Part shown: positions 16,174-25,935 of the stretch, piece by piece | Layout: each line of letters starts with the position of its first letter | Position numbering within the stretch: the stretch's first letter is position 1 | Source of the DNA: Leptolyngbya sp. O-77 | GTDB taxonomy: Bacteria > Cyanobacteriota > Cyanobacteriia > Elainellales > Elainellaceae | Direction: 5' to 3' | Assembly: GCF_001548395.1 (NCBI RefSeq) | Contig: NZ_AP017367.1 | Coordinates: 1,649,001-1,713,000 of the forward strand | Length of the DNA: 64,000 nt | Notes under the pieces: generated by a model | Database searches by the model: none | The model's input: the letters and a program-made list of their open reading frames with translations, nothing else | What the model was told of the DNA's origin: nothing | Translations under genes and position numbers: made by a program

Positions 16174-17139
16174 ATGGTCAATCAGGAAAAAGTAGACATT
16201 GGTTTTACGCACGAAGACTTTGCCGCTCTTCTCGACCAGTATGACTATCACTTCAGCCCCGGTGATATTGTGGCGGGGACAGTGTTTAGTTTGGAGCCGA
16301 GGGGCGCTCTGATTGACATTGGCGCTAAGACGGCCGCCTACATCCCCATCCAGGAGATGTCGATCAACCGCATCGATACGCCGGATGAGGTGTTGCAGTC
16401 CAACGAAACCCGTGAGTTTTATATCCTCACCGACGAAAACGAAGAAGGCCAGCTAACGCTGTCGATTCGTCGGATTGAGTATATGCGAGCCTGGGAGCGT
16501 GTTCGTCAGCTTCAGGCAGAAGACGCAACGGTTCGCTCTGCCGTGTTTGCGACCAACCGGGGCGGTGCCCTAGTGCGGATTGAAGGGCTACGCGGCTTTA
16601 TTCCAGGCTCCCACATCAGCACCCGCAAGCCCAAGGAAGACCTAGTGGGCGAAGAACTGCCCCTGAAGTTTTTGGAAGTGGACGAAGAGCGCAACCGTCT
16701 GGTGCTGAGCCATCGTCGCGCCCTGGTAGAGCGCAAGATGAACCGCCTGGAGGTGGGCGAAGTAGTCGTGGGAACAGTTCGTGGACTGAAGCCCTACGGC
16801 GCTTTCATTGACATTGGTGGTGTGAGCGGTCTGCTGCATATTTCCGAAATCTCTCACGACCACATCGACACGCCGCATAGCGTCTTTAACCAGAACGACG
16901 AAGTGAAGGTCATGATCATTGACCTAGACGCTGAACGGGGTCGGATTTCGCTGTCTACCAAGCAGCTTGAACCCGAACCGGGCGACATGGTGAAAAACCC
17001 CGATGTGGTTTACGAGAAGGCAGAGGAGATGGCTGCCCGCTGGCGAGAGCAAAAGCTCCAGCCCGCGCAGTCGGCTGATGCTGGGCTTCCAGAGACAGCA
17101 GACTACGAAGTGGAAGAAGTGCTGCTGGCTGCTGAGTAA
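16174..17139 (+). CDS. rpsA: 30S ribosomal protein S1 (cyanobacterial three-domain form)
   Basis: 321 residues with three S1 domains: about 30-100 (GDIVAGTVFSLEPRGALIDI), 115-180 (weaker, RGGALVRIEGLRGFIPGSHI) and 195-265 (GEVVVGTVRGLKPYGAFIDI, VSGLLHISEISHDHIDTP). Cyanobacteria and chloroplasts carry this short S1, in contrast to the six-domain enterobacterial protein. It binds mRNA on the 30S subunit. An acidic C-terminal tail follows the last domain. A good intrinsic terminator is 115 bp downstream. Confidence 0.96.
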   Translation: MVNQEKVDIGFTHEDFAALLDQYDYHFSPGDIVAGTVFSLEPRGALIDIGAKTAAYIPIQEMSINRIDTPDEVLQSNETREFYILTDENEEGQLTLSIRRIEYMRAWERVRQLQAEDATVRSAVFATNRGGALVRIEGLRGFIPGSHISTRKPKEDLVGEELPLKFLEVDEERNRLVLSHRRALVERKMNRLEVGEVVVGTVRGLKPYGAFIDIGGVSGLLHISEISHDHIDTPHSVFNQNDEVKVMIIDLDAERGRISLSTKQLEPEPGDMVKNPDVVYEKAEEMAARWREQKLQPAQSADAGLPETADYEVEEVLLAAE

Positions 17140-17254
17140 GCGTCTAGCGTTTGGAGTACTACCGCTTGAGACCATAGGCTCAGTGCAGTAGAACGAATAA
17201 ATTGATTAGAACATGTTAATCGTTGGCGTTTCAGATGGAGACGCTTCTGACTGA

Positions 17255-17276
17255 GGAGGGGTTGTCCCTCCTTTTT
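17255..17276 (+). terminator. Intrinsic terminator of rpsA
   Basis: GGAGGG, a GTTGT loop, and CCCTCC, followed directly by TTTTTG: a 6-bp perfect GC-rich stem and a T-run on the plus strand. It separates rpsA from the HAD hydrolase gene. Confidence 0.85.
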
Positions 17277-17342
17277 GTTTGTTAGGACTGACGCAGTTGG
17301 TGTGCTTGTGGGGCAAGGATGCTGATTCGGTGTGGCTCGGTG

Positions 17343-18050
17343 ATGTTTCCAGATGTGCAGGCGGTGGTCTTCGATAAAGACGGCACGCTGGCAGATTCAG
17401 CACATTTTTTGCGGATGCTGGCCCAGCGGCGATCGCGCTTGATTGATGCCCGCGTTCCCGGTGTGGAAAGCCCCCTCCAGCTTGCCTTTGGGCTGGACGG
17501 GGATCAGTTAAATCCGGCTGGATTGATGGCCGTGGGCACCCGCCGCGAAAACGAGATTGCAGCCGCCGCCTATGTTGCGGAAACGGGGCGCGGCTGGCTA
17601 GAGTCGCTGGCTTTAGTACAGTCGGCGTTTCTAGAGGCGGATCAGTCTTTTTCACGCAAGGCCGATCATACGCCCTGCTATGAAGACGGGGCAGAAACGC
17701 TGCAAAGATTGGCAGCCGCGGGTCTAAAGCTGGCAATTTTGTCATCGGATACAACGGCTCAGGTGGTGGACTTTGCCGACCGCTACGAACTCACGCCCTA
17801 TTTGCAGGTGTGTCAGGGAACCGAGGAGGGGCCGAGCAAGCCTGACCCAGTGTTGCTAGCGCAGGTTTGCGGAAAATTGGGCGTGTTGCCAGGACAAACG
17901 CTGGTCGTGGGCGATTCTCAGGCGGATGTGCAGTTGGCGATCGCCGCTCGAGCGGCTGGATGTATTGGCATTGCCCGCAATCCGGCTGCTGTATCCGGCT
18001 TGGCAGGAGCCAGCAGCGTAATTGAAAGTCTTCAAGAAATCCGTCTCTGA
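17343..18050 (+). CDS. HAD family hydrolase
   Basis: About 235 residues from ATG 17343; an ATG at 17319 in frame is less likely because the HAD motif normally lies near the N-terminus. All four HAD motifs are visible: DKDGTLADS (I, nucleophile Asp), LSSD (II), SKPDP (III, Lys) and VGDSQADV (IV). A cap domain lies between motifs I and II. This layout is that of a phosphoglycolate-phosphatase-like small-molecule phosphatase; the substrate is unknown. Confidence 0.9.
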   Translation: MFPDVQAVVFDKDGTLADSAHFLRMLAQRRSRLIDARVPGVESPLQLAFGLDGDQLNPAGLMAVGTRRENEIAAAAYVAETGRGWLESLALVQSAFLEADQSFSRKADHTPCYEDGAETLQRLAAAGLKLAILSSDTTAQVVDFADRYELTPYLQVCQGTEEGPSKPDPVLLAQVCGKLGVLPGQTLVVGDSQADVQLAIAARAAGCIGIARNPAAVSGLAGASSVIESLQEIRL

Positions 18051-18084
18051 TGCTGTCCAAATAAAAATGCTGTCCAAATAAAAA
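18051..18084. repeat. Two-copy 17-bp tandem duplication after a stop codon
   Basis: TGCTGTCCAAATAAAAA is present twice without gap or mismatch, beginning on the base after the HAD gene's TGA. Confidence 0.9.
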
Positions 18085-18107
18085 AGGAGCATAGAACCTG
18101 AGTTCTA
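18080..18107 (-). terminator. Probable terminator of the SH3-repeat gene
   Basis: TAGAAC-CTGA-GTTCTA is a perfect 6-bp stem. Read on the minus strand it is followed after a short GCTCC spacer by six T. The stem is A/T-rich, so the call is moderate. Confidence 0.45.
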
Positions 18108-18146
18108 CACCCCTTACCTTAAAAAAACAGAGTCTCTAGCGCGGGC

Positions 18147-19406
18147 CTAGTCGAAAGCGACCCAATCCATCGATACCCAGCCGCCATCGGCCAGGCGACC
18201 CCAGCCGCCAAAGATTTCCACGATATCGATGTAGGTTCCATTGGCGAGTTCGTCGATATCGATGAAGCCAGTGCCAGGGCCACTCCGGACAATCAGCGTA
18301 CCGCCATTGGTGGAGACATAGTAGCCGCCGATGCCGCCACCGCCGCCGCCACCACCGCCACTGCCGCCAGCACTCAGCCAGTCCATCGACACCCAGCCGC
18401 CGCCAGACAACCGACCCCAGCCACCTGACACTTCGACGATGGTGACCGAGGTTCCGTTAAACAGTTCATCAATAATGGCAAAACCCGTGCCGGGGCCATT
18501 GCGAACCAGCAGCGTGCCGCCGTTAGTGTCAACAAAATAGTTGCCAGTGCCGCCGCCACCGCCGCCACCGCCACCACCGCTACCGCCAGGGCTAAGCCAG
18601 TCCATCGACACCCAGCCGCCGCCAGACAACCGACCCCAGCCACCTGACACTTCGACGATGGTGACCGAGGTTCCGTTAAACAGTTCATCAATAATGGCAA
18701 AACCCGTGCCGGGGCCATTGCGAACCAGCAGCGTGCCGCCGTTGGTGGAGACAAAGTAGTTGCCGCCGCCGCCGCTAGTGCCGTCACCATCATCACCACC
18801 GCTTTCGACGGTCCAGTCTCGTGAGATCCAGCCGCCGCCTGAGATGTTATACCAGCCGCCAGAGGAACCCACCACGCGAACCACCGTGCCGTTCGACAGA
18901 TAGTCGATGGGCGCAAACCTAGTGCCTGGGCCGTTGCGGACAGTCAGGGGGCTGCCATTGGTAGATACTCTCACAAAATCGGGGCCGCCGTCGTCAGGGG
19001 GACCGCCAACGCCGCAACTAACGCCCACGTTGTAAATTGAACCGCTCAGGCCGAGGCTGCTTGCAGTGGCTGGGCCGACTACGCCATCAACAGCAAGACC
19101 CTTAGACAATTGAAACCGTCTGACGGCGGACAGCGTATTGGAGCCAAAAACGCTGTCGATAGAACCGGGGCTGAAGCCTGCCGAAGCGAGAGCGCTCTGC
19201 ACATCTCCCACTTGGGCACAGGTGTCGCCAAAGCGAACCACCGCTTGGGCTTCTGGCGCAACGCCGCCAACAGCAGACACGACGACTGCGGTAGAGAGAG
19301 TTCCCAGCCAGACCGAGCTAGGAATTTCCAGGCTTACCTGAAGTTCAGGAGCCGGATTCGGGTCTTCGTAGGCAACCGCAGCATGAATATATGCTAGTGA
19401 TTCCAT
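18147..19406 (-). CDS. Secreted peptidoglycan-binding protein with four SH3-like repeats
   Basis: About 419 residues from the ATG at the complement of 19404-19406, which has GAGGAG just upstream; a GTG four codons earlier is possible. A hydrophobic stretch (VWLGTLSTAVVVSAVGGVAPEAQA) serves as signal or anchor. A peptidoglycan-binding type 1 domain follows (DVQSALASAGF, LSAVRRFQLSKGLAVDGVVG). Then come four SH3b-type repeats (LVRNGPGTGF, GGWGRLSGGGWVSMDWL) joined by glycine-rich linkers of up to ten Gly. Two repeats are identical in DNA over about 145 bp. It probably binds cell wall; no catalytic domain is present. Confidence 0.85.
   Translation of the reverse strand: MESLAYIHAAVAYEDPNPAPELQVSLEIPSSVWLGTLSTAVVVSAVGGVAPEAQAVVRFGDTCAQVGDVQSALASAGFSPGSIDSVFGSNTLSAVRRFQLSKGLAVDGVVGPATASSLGLSGSIYNVGVSCGVGGPPDDGGPDFVRVSTNGSPLTVRNGPGTRFAPIDYLSNGTVVRVVGSSGGWYNISGGGWISRDWTVESGGDDGDGTSGGGGNYFVSTNGGTLLVRNGPGTGFAIIDELFNGTSVTIVEVSGGWGRLSGGGWVSMDWLSPGGSGGGGGGGGGGTGNYFVDTNGGTLLVRNGPGTGFAIIDELFNGTSVTIVEVSGGWGRLSGGGWVSMDWLSAGGSGGGGGGGGGIGGYYVSTNGGTLIVRSGPGTGFIDIDELANGTYIDIVEIFGGWGRLADGGWVSMDWVAFD
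18378..18741. repeat. Near-identical coding repeats, 219-bp period
   Basis: The segments beginning at 18378 and 18597 are the same over about 145 bp, offset by 219 bp (73 codons), including third codon positions. This indicates recent duplication or gene conversion in the SH3-repeat gene. Confidence 0.85.
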
Positions 19407-20554
19407 AAGTCTCCTCACTCGTTTAACACGAGTTTTTCATGTTTTTAGACAGAACCGAGGCTCAGGTTTAGTCAGGTTAAAACCCAAAAAAATCGACGCT
19501 TCTTGGGGCTATTTAAACCCAGGCTATTTCTCTCTAGAGGGCACCCGCAATATGAGAATCTGCGTGTTCTTGGAAAGAAATGGACGGCGAAGAAGGGCAG
19601 CTTTAAACCTAAACTATTTCCTGAATTATCCTACGAACTCTGGAAATCGCAAAGTGGATCGTGCAAAAATCTGGATCTAGCGAGGAGGCGATCGCCCTGA
19701 GTATTTCCAAATACGGGCAAACGGGTGATCGCAACAAATCTGTAAACCAGGGCTGATTAAGAAACCTACTCAGGAAAGGGCAAAGTCTGCCCGCGACATA
19801 TTGTGTCGATCCGCTACATTTTGCCACTAAACTTCTAAAGAAATTCTGAAAACCACTAGCCCCAAAAGCCCCTGCCTTGTAGTACAAAAAGACTGATTTG
19901 CGTTTTTTTAATTTGTCCGATCTGGTGATGAGAATTATGGGTTTGCTTTTTAGGTCTAGTGGCTCAAGGTGATGCAGCATACAAATTCTCACAATGATTC
20001 GACCCATCGCTTCAATTTGCCCGACTCTCCTTTAAGACCTAACGCTGAATCTGTTGTGAAAGCAACCCTCACATTCTCCCTATGGATCTGGCAACAAGTC
20101 GCTCTAAAAATCCAAACTGCGATCGCGATTTTGCCTGATCTTTGTCTGACTGGATAGGGCGGATAGCTGAGTTGAGACGGGTTGACCGTGAGATGCTGAT
20201 TGGCAAGCAAGATTCCCAGAATAGAGCCTCAGAAGAAGCGATCGCCTTGCAGGTTGAAAGGTCTCTCAGCTTGCTCCCTTGCAGTCGAATAATGCCCTCA
20301 AGAACCTGCTGATCCTGGTTCCTAAAACCAGATTTAGAGGATTTGCAAAGCCGAAAATGACGATGAATAGGGCGCTGTTTTACAAGGACGGGAGATGCGG
20401 ACTAAGGGCGATCGCAGCTTCATTTGCAAAGAAAACTGCAACAGATTGAAACGGATATTTGCGTTAGCAAGCGGCAACGTTCATCCCTGCTGGGATTGCG
20501 CTACGATTGCGAGAGAAAGAAAAAAGTCAGGCAAGTAAAAGGAAACATCGCTTC
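19407..20554. other. Long spacer between the SH3 gene and pnp
   Basis: About 1.15 kb, A+T-richer than flanking genes. The frames present (for example 19609-20007 minus) have no recognisable motif and random-looking composition. No tRNA or known RNA was recognised. Degraded sequence and the pnp promoter region are the best description. GTAAAAGGAAAC about 10 bp before the pnp ATG is a weak ribosome site. Confidence 0.5.
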
Positions 20555-22707
20555 ATGTTCGACGAAATTGACAAGTCGATATCCTTCGATGGCAGGGATA
20601 TTCGGCTAAAGGTGGGGCTGTTGGCTCCCCAGGCAGGCGGCGCAGTGCTCGTGCAGTCAGAAGATACCGCCGTATTTGTGACCGCGACCCGTGCCTCAGC
20701 GCGAGAGGGAATCGACTTTTTGCCGCTGCTGGTCGATTACGAAGAGAGACTCTACGCAGCGGGGCGGATTCCGGGTGGTTTTTTGAGACGGGAGGGGCGG
20801 CCCCCTGAAAAGGCAACGCTCGTGAGTCGATTAATCGATCGCCCCCTGCGCCCCCCTGTTTCCCGGCTGGTTGCGGGACGACATCCAGGTTGTGGGCCAC
20901 TACGATGTCGATGGATGAACGAGTACCGCCCGATGTGTTGGCTGTCACGGGTGCTTCAATCGCCACGCTGCTGGCCAAGATTCCCTTCAATGGCCCAATG
21001 GCGGCGGTGCGTGTCGGGCTAATTGGCGACGACTTTATTATCAACCCCACCTACAAAGAGATTGAGGAGGGTGATCTGGATCTGGTGGTCGCAGGTTCGC
21101 CTGAAGGCGTGATCATGGTGGAAGCGGGCGCAAACCAGCTTCCAGAGCAGGACATGATCGAGGCGATCGACTTTGGTTATGAAGCGGTGCGTGACCTGAT
21201 TCAGGCGCAGCTTGACCTGATGAAGGAACTGGGCATCGAACTTGTGAAAGAAGCGGAGCCAGAGGTCGATTCTACACTAGAAGACTTTATTGGCGATCGC
21301 ACCACGCAAGCGATCAAAGAAATCCTGACGCACTTTGAATACACGAAGGGCGAGCGTGATGCCAAGCTAGACGAGGTGAAAGCCGCCGTCGCCGCCGAAA
21401 TCGCGGAAATGCCGGAAGACAGCCCCATCCGCATGGCGGCGGAGGCCAACCCCAAAGCCCTGCCCACTGTGTTCAAGAGCTTTACCAAGAAGCTAATGCG
21501 GAAGCAGATTATCGAAGACGGGGTGCGCGTAGACGGGCGCAAGCTGGATGAAGTCCGCAAGATTAGCTGCCGCACGGGGGTTTTGCCCAGTCGGGTTCAC
21601 GGCAGCGCCCTGTTTCAGCGGGAGCTAACCCAGGTGTTGTCGGTGGTGACGCTGGGCACCCCAGGCGACGCGCAGGAAATGGACGACCTGCACCCTGATG
21701 AAGAAAAGCGCTACATGCACCACTACAACATGCCCCCCTATTCCGTGGGCGAAACAAAACCGATGCGATCGCCCGGCCGCCGCGAAATCGGCCACGGAGC
21801 CCTGGCAGAGCGGGCGCTGGTGCCAGTTTTGCCCGAAAAATCGGACTTCCCCTACGTGATCCGCGTCGTATCCGAAGTGCTATCTTCCAACGGCTCCACC
21901 TCAATGGGGTCGGTCTGTGGCTCCACCCTAGCGCTGATGGATGCGGGCGTACCCATTTCCAAGCCCGTCAGCGGAGCCGCCATGGGGCTGATCAAAGAAG
22001 GAGATGAAGTCCGCATCCTGACCGACATTCAGGGCATCGAAGACTTCCTCGGCGACATGGACTTCAAGGTGGCGGGCACCGACACGGGCATCACGGCGCT
22101 GCAAATGGACATGAAGATTACGGGGCTGCCCGTCTCCGTCGTAGCAGATGCGATCAACCAGGCCCGCGCCGCCCGACTGCACATCCTTGAAAAAATGCTA
22201 GCCGCCATCGACAAGCCCCGTGCAGAACTGTCGCCCTATGCACCGCGCCTGCTGACCATCAAGATTGACCCCGAATTTATCGGCATGGTGATTGGCCCCG
22301 GCGGCAAGACCATCAAGGGCATCACCGAGCAAACCGGAGCCAAGGTCGACATCGAAGACGATGGCACCGTCACTATCTCCGCAATTGATGGCGAAAAGGC
22401 CAAGGCTGCCCGCGCCATTATCGAAGGCATGACCCGCAAGCTCAGCGCAGGCGATGTCTATGTGGGTAAGGTAACGCGCATCATCCCCATTGGGGCATTT
22501 GTGGAATTCCTCCCTGGCAAGGAGGGCATGATCCACATTTCGCAACTGGCGGACTATCGCGTGGGCAAGGTCGAAGATGAAGTCGCTGTTGGCGATGAGG
22601 TAATTGTGAAAGTGCGCGAGATCGACCAGCGCGGCCGGATTAACCTGACTCGTCTCGGCATTCATCCCGATGAGGCAACCGCTGCCCGTGCCGCCGCCGC
22701 GCAGTAG
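20555..22707 (+). pseudogene. pnp: Polynucleotide phosphorylase, with two apparent +1 frameshifts
   Basis: Joined, the frames encode about 716 residues, the normal length. Order: RNase PH domain 1 (MFDEIDKSISFDGRDIRLKV start), helical linker, RNase PH domain 2 with the active region, KH domain (FIGMVIGPGGKTIKGI) and S1 domain (GDVYVGKVTRIIPIGAFVEF). PNPase degrades RNA 3'-5' with phosphate and makes tails in cyanobacteria. The reading frame changes near 20851-20857 (six C where five are expected, RPLRPLFPGW) and near 20893-20898 (GGG for GG, QVVATTMS). Both are extra bases in homopolymer runs. The gene is important for RNA turnover, so sequence error is more likely than loss. Confidence 0.9.
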
Positions 22708-22710
22708 ATG

Positions 22711-22744
22711 AGCAGCCGATATCAATTAGCAGCCGATATCAACT
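22711..22744. repeat. Two-copy 17-bp tandem duplication after pnp
   Basis: The unit starting AGCAGCCGATATCAA occurs twice in a row with one mismatch near the end, starting three bases after the pnp stop codon. Confidence 0.88.
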
Positions 22745-22745
22745 G

Positions 22746-22826
22746 GGGGTCAGGTTTTAGAGCTTGGAAGGGCGAGGTGTTCAAACCAAGCTACTCTCCA
22801 GCCGTTGAAATTTAGCACCTGACCCC
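22746..22826. terminator. Nested inverted repeats between convergent genes
   Basis: GGGGTCAGGT at 22746-22755 and its exact complement at 22817-22826 enclose a second perfect pair, AGCTTGG (22761-22767) and CCAAGCT (22786-22792). The element lies between the pnp and DUF4336 gene ends and could stop transcription from both sides. It has no T-run, so it may instead be a repeat element; its arm resembles the CTGACCCC heptamers at 5687. Confidence 0.45.
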
Positions 22827-22833
22827 TAAAGCT

Positions 22834-24129
22834 TCAAACGGGTTCCTTGGCAGCAGGCAAGATACCCCGGCGGCTGAATCCATTATCCAGGCGGTTCAGA
22901 AGCTCCAAATCCGCTTCGGGCAGGGCAGCCGATGGCGTGCCCGCTGCTGGGAGCGGCTTTTCTAGGAAGGTAAAGGCACGGCGAAACTGGCGCGAGTCTG
23001 CCAGTAGCGGCGCGTCTAGATGGCAGGGCAGAATGCGGTGAAAGTCCCAGCCTGCAACTCTGGCTGCCCAATCCAGGGTTTCCTGGGGGGCACGGTTGAG
23101 GATGAGCTTTTGCAGAATGGGGGCGACGAGTAGCCGTCCGTCTTGGCGCAAGGCATCAAAGGACTGTTCCCAGCCGGGTTTCCAGCGAAACGGATAGAGG
23201 CCGAAATAGTTGCGCCGAGAGCGATCGCCCACCTGGGTTGCCTCTGCAAACACCTCACCCCACGGCGGCACCTCCAGCGCTCCGGGGCTAAAGTAAAAGG
23301 CAAATAGCGCAATTCGCCGCCAGCCCTTGAGGCGGTTGGCGGGTGTGTCTTCGGGAACTTCCGAAGCGCGATCGCGGGCATGGAACAGCAGCGGAAATGG
23401 GTCAAGCTGCACCACAGGCGGCGGCTCAGCGGGAATTGAGACAATGGAATCGGTGAGCAGGAGGGAGTGCGATCGCCGATGAAAAAACGCCACCTCCTCA
23501 AACGGGCCAACGCCCAGATGAATCGGCCCCAGCACGGCATAGTCAAACTCATCGGCAAAGGGCGCATCTTGTGGAGTCTTGGGCAAGGGCTGTGTCCGGC
23601 CCAGCGGCAAGCCAAGCCAGCTCAGCGGCAGATTGAGCGGAAAGCTCCACTGATGTGGCGCGACAAACACCTGGGCCGCGCGGAACTGCCGCGCAAACGG
23701 CCCGACAAACACCTTATGCTCGATGCCCGATACCGTGGGCAGAATGATGTACTTCACTGGGCCGTGTTGTGCTTCTAGCTCCCGCAGCAGACGCACACAT
23801 TCTCCAGTGGGGGCGATCGGCGCGTAGACCAGCAGCCCGCCCGCGACCAGTCGCACCACCGTCATCCGAATCGGCACCACCACATAAAAAATGCCCTGGA
23901 CTTGGTCAAACGTCCAGACTGTATCTTTCACAATCTCAGTTCGCAGGGTGCGCCGATTGCCGTAGGGATACAGCGGCACGAGGGGCCAGAAGGGCCAGCG
24001 CCAGTCTGACGAATTTTCAGACGAATCTTCAAAAAATACGCGCTGCGGCAGGCCCGAGGCCGGTGCTGGCTGCCGGCTGCCGCATCCATTCAGAGTGGAA
24101 TCATCCACAGTTGTTAATCCAGCAATCAA
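22834..24129 (-). CDS. DUF4336 domain-containing protein
   Basis: 431 residues. After a divergent N-terminus of about 75 residues the conserved region begins at DTVWTFDQVQGIFYVVVPIRMTVVRL and includes YIILPTVSGIEHKVFVGPFA and DEFDYAVLGPIHLGVGPFEEVAFF. This pattern matches DUF4336, a family related in fold to metallo-beta-lactamases and common in cyanobacteria and plants. A zinc-binding HxHxDH motif is not evident, so an enzyme role is doubtful. Function unknown. The next gene upstream on the same strand is a dienelactone-hydrolase-like protein 83 bp away. Confidence 0.75.
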   Translation of the reverse strand: MIAGLTTVDDSTLNGCGSRQPAPASGLPQRVFFEDSSENSSDWRWPFWPLVPLYPYGNRRTLRTEIVKDTVWTFDQVQGIFYVVVPIRMTVVRLVAGGLLVYAPIAPTGECVRLLRELEAQHGPVKYIILPTVSGIEHKVFVGPFARQFRAAQVFVAPHQWSFPLNLPLSWLGLPLGRTQPLPKTPQDAPFADEFDYAVLGPIHLGVGPFEEVAFFHRRSHSLLLTDSIVSIPAEPPPVVQLDPFPLLFHARDRASEVPEDTPANRLKGWRRIALFAFYFSPGALEVPPWGEVFAEATQVGDRSRRNYFGLYPFRWKPGWEQSFDALRQDGRLLVAPILQKLILNRAPQETLDWAARVAGWDFHRILPCHLDAPLLADSRQFRRAFTFLEKPLPAAGTPSAALPEADLELLNRLDNGFSRRGILPAAKEPV

Positions 24130-24212
24130 AAAGACAGGGATAAGACGGAAACCTTCATCCTATCCCTATCTAATCGCCAAACCAATCGCTTTAGCAATCC
24201 TGAGCCGCGTTT

Positions 24213-25070
24213 CTAGATGACCCCATGCTGCCTAAACCAGTCCTGCATTCGCTGCCAGCCATCGGCGGCGGCTTCGGGGCGATAGGTGGGGCGATAGTCG
24301 GCATGGAAGCCGTGGGGCGCTTCGGGATAGATGATAATTTCGCTGGGCGCGTTGGCGGCCTTGAGTGCAGACTTCATTTGCTCCACGCTGTCCAGGGGAA
24401 TGCCGTCGTCCTTTTCGCCGTACAGTCCTAACACAGGAGCCTTGATGTCTGCTGCCACATCCACCGGGAATTGCGGCTGTAGCTCGGTCGGCGTGCCCAC
24501 CAAACGACCATACCAGGCAACGCCCGCCTTGAGTTGGGGATTGTGAGCGGCGTAGAGCCAGGTAATGCGCCCGCCCCAGCAAAAGCCCGTAATGCCCAGT
24601 CGGGTCGAGTCGCCCCCTGCGGTGGCTGCCCAGGCGGCGGTCGCATCCAGGTCGGACATGACCTGAGCATCGGGCACCTGGGCCACGATGGGCCGAATCG
24701 CGTCGATATTGGGAAGCTGCGTTACGTCGCCCTGGCGCTCGAACAGACTGGGGGCGATCGCCAAATAGCCCAGTTGCGCCAGCCGACGGCATACGTCCTG
24801 AATGTAGGCATGGATGCCAAAAATCTCTTGCACCACCAGCACAACGGGAAAGCCCGTGCCCGTGCTGGGCATGGCTCGATAGGCGGGAATGTCGCGATCG
24901 CCCGCGGGAACCGAGACAAACCCAGCCGTCAGACCCGCATCGCTGGTGGTAATGGTTTCAGCCGAGATGGGGCGCACGGCCACCGCGAAGCCCGCCGCCA
25001 AAGTGCCTAGCAGCAGGTCGCGACGACGAATGCCCAGCGGCAGACGAGAGTTGGAGGCGTTAGGGGACAT
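24213..25070 (-). CDS. Dienelactone hydrolase family protein, Tat-exported
   Basis: 285 residues. The N-terminus has a twin-arginine signal (IRRRDLLLGTLAAGFAVAV). The alpha/beta hydrolase body has the nucleophile elbow GFCWGG (Cys, as in dienelactone hydrolases), GEKDDGIP for the Asp, and APHGFHADYRP for the His. Its natural substrate is unknown; the family includes carboxymethylenebutenolidases and other ester or lactone hydrolases. Periplasmic location is inferred from the Tat signal. It lies between the DUF4336 gene and a LuxR-type regulator, all on the minus strand. Confidence 0.88.
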   Translation of the reverse strand: MSPNASNSRLPLGIRRRDLLLGTLAAGFAVAVRPISAETITTSDAGLTAGFVSVPAGDRDIPAYRAMPSTGTGFPVVLVVQEIFGIHAYIQDVCRRLAQLGYLAIAPSLFERQGDVTQLPNIDAIRPIVAQVPDAQVMSDLDATAAWAATAGGDSTRLGITGFCWGGRITWLYAAHNPQLKAGVAWYGRLVGTPTELQPQFPVDVAADIKAPVLGLYGEKDDGIPLDSVEQMKSALKAANAPSEIIIYPEAPHGFHADYRPTYRPEAAADGWQRMQDWFRQHGVI

Positions 25071-25179
25071 AGGCTTTAATTAAGTTTTGTAAACTGCGTC
25101 TGGGTGGATTGTATCGCCTTGGGGGCGATCGCCCGAATCCCTCTCCAGATAGACAAACCTCGTCCCCTGCAAACCTTGC

Positions 25180-25935
25180 CTAGCTAATCAGCCCAGAGCG
25201 CAGCGCCAGCACCGCCGCCTGGGTGCGGTCATCCGCACAGAGCTTATTGAGAATGTTGCGGACGTGGGTTTTGACCGTGCCCACCGTGATGAACAACTGC
25301 TCGGCGATCGCCGCATTGCTGTAGCCCGCCACAATTAGCTCCAGAATTTCCAGTTCCCGCTCGGTGAGTGGAGAATTTTCCAGCAGTTGCTCCACTTCAG
25401 GCTTTACGGCGCTAATCGTGACCGTCTTGGTTTCCACACCCATATTGTCAGGAACGGCTTGCCGCATCTGGCGCAATACAATGCCCGCAATGGTTGGGTC
25501 GATCCAGGAATTGCCGCCGTGGGTTGCGTGCAGCGCTTCTGCCAGCTTGTCGATGCTAATGTCCTTCATGCAGTAGGAATCGGCTCCCGCTGCAAATGCT
25601 GCCAGCACCGACTCTTCGCTATCGTGCATGGTGAGAATCAGCACCTTCGTCTTGCGCCCGTCTTCCAGCCCGCTCTGCTGCTCACGAAACTTGCGCGTTA
25701 GCTCGATACCATCCATATCGGGCAGGCCAATATCGACAATGGCCACGTCTGGCCGAGCATCTTGCAGCATTTGCAGCCCGCTGGCCGCATTTGCCGCCTC
25801 GCCCAAGACCCGAATCCCGGCTTGCCGCTGGAGCGCCGCCCGCAAGCCGACACGGGTGAGGTCGTGGTCTTCGATTAGCGTCACACTAATTTCGGTCGCT
25901 GTATCGGTTTGCATATTGTCTTGCTCTAGTGCCAT
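25180..25935 (-). CDS. LuxR/NarL-type response regulator
   Basis: About 251 residues from the ATG at the complement of 25933-25935 (MALEQDNMQTD); a longer frame to 26055 has a poor N-terminus. Receiver domain: acidic pair IEDHD, phosphorylation site Asp68 in VDIGLPDMDG, Thr in LTMHDS and Lys in YCMKD. The C-terminal LuxR helix-turn-helix has LTERELEILELIVAGYSNAAIAEQ and TVGTVKTHVRNILNKL. It is a DNA-binding regulator. The cognate kinase is not known; a kinase gene starts about 0.8 kb away on the other strand, so a pairing is possible. Confidence 0.93.
   Translation of the reverse strand: MALEQDNMQTDTATEISVTLIEDHDLTRVGLRAALQRQAGIRVLGEAANAASGLQMLQDARPDVAIVDIGLPDMDGIELTRKFREQQSGLEDGRKTKVLILTMHDSEESVLAAFAAGADSYCMKDISIDKLAEALHATHGGNSWIDPTIAGIVLRQMRQAVPDNMGVETKTVTISAVKPEVEQLLENSPLTERELEILELIVAGYSNAAIAEQLFITVGTVKTHVRNILNKLCADDRTQAAVLALRSGLIS

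Noticed and set aside
19609..20007. 132-codon minus-strand frame in the spacer before pnp
   Set aside because: It begins with ATG but has random-looking composition, no motif, no ribosome site and lies in A+T-rich spacer.
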